A DNA stretch of 64,000 nt, from assembly GCF_047511655.1 (NCBI RefSeq), contig NC_133396.1:129093490-129157489 (forward strand), given 5' to 3'. This DNA comes from Castor canadensis (Eukaryota > Chordata > Mammalia > Rodentia > Castoridae). A program made the position numbers and the translations under genes. Numbering within the stretch: the stretch's first letter is position 1; every line of letters begins with the position of its first letter. This document shows, piece by piece, positions 63,714-64,000 of this stretch. The notes under the pieces were generated by a model. That model saw only the letters and a program-made list of their open reading frames with translations, did no database searches and was not told the origin of the DNA.

Positions 63714-64000
63714 GTGAGTACCAGAAATATGTGGTGGGGCCAAGTTGAGAGCTGACATTATCTTAAGTGTCTGTGTGAAATCAACACGAATACTGGAGAT
63801 ACTCAAAGAAGAAAGAATTGGAGAATGCCTGAGGAATTGACGTATCATTTTTCTTTGATGAATTTAAAAAGTGATGGTATCCCAGTGGGAGAGAAAATTC
63901 AAAGCCAGGAAGGAATAACACTTTCTTAATACATCAGCAGTTTATCCTCTTCTTATAGCAATTGATGAGACTGAAATTTTTTCTATGTTTGTAAGTTTCC

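Noticed and set aside
1-64000. CRISPR array, operon, plasmid or phage modules
   Set aside because: No regularly spaced identical repeats. Gene structure, splice sites and SINE/LINE content show mammalian nuclear DNA.

Overview
The window is ordinary nuclear DNA from a placental mammal, almost certainly a rodent. Genes are split into short exons with GT-AG introns, and long introns are packed with SINEs of two rodent kinds: 7SL-derived B1-like units and tRNA-derived ID-like units. Many are fused as a B1-like body with an ID tail. This composite form makes me favour Castorimorpha (beaver or kangaroo-rat side), but the species is an inference. There is no bacterial, plasmid, phage or CRISPR content.

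Layout. (1) 1-34,340, minus strand: PPFIA4 (liprin-alpha-4). Nineteen coding exons (405-22,624) can be placed to the base. They give 833 complete codons from the initiator Met through the coiled-coil half into the central linker. The C-terminal SAM-domain exons lie off the left edge. A CpG-rich block at about 33,990-34,420 looks like the distal promoter with a non-coding first exon, leaving an intron 1 of about 11.3 kb. (2) 34,341-37,275: intergenic DNA and the TMEM183A 3' UTR. It includes an odd membrane-protein-like reading frame at 35,104-35,349. (3) 37,276-52,591, minus strand: TMEM183A, complete, eight coding exons, 374 aa, with a CpG-island promoter at about 52,200-52,770. (4) 52,592-63,608: gene-poor, with LTR fragments, a 1.7-kb antisense L1 carrying nested SINEs, MIRs and simple repeats. 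(5) 63,609-63,713, plus strand: a strong candidate first coding exon encoding a short type II membrane anchor. From its place next to TMEM183A I suggest an MGAT4E/F-like glycosyltransferase gene that continues past the right edge.

PPFIA4 and TMEM183A lie head to tail on the minus strand. This matches the TMEM183A-PPFIA4 order I recall from human 1q32.1, read in reverse. They are not functionally coupled as far as is known: PPFIA4 is a scaffold of the presynaptic active zone, and TMEM183A is a poorly characterised membrane protein. I found no evidence of an undescribed biological system. The points most worth checking are a GC-AG intron and a (UG)20 tract beside a splice donor in PPFIA4, a 36-nt microexon, the candidate gene start at 63.6 kb, the reading frame at 35.1 kb, and several nested retroelement insertions with readable target-site duplications.
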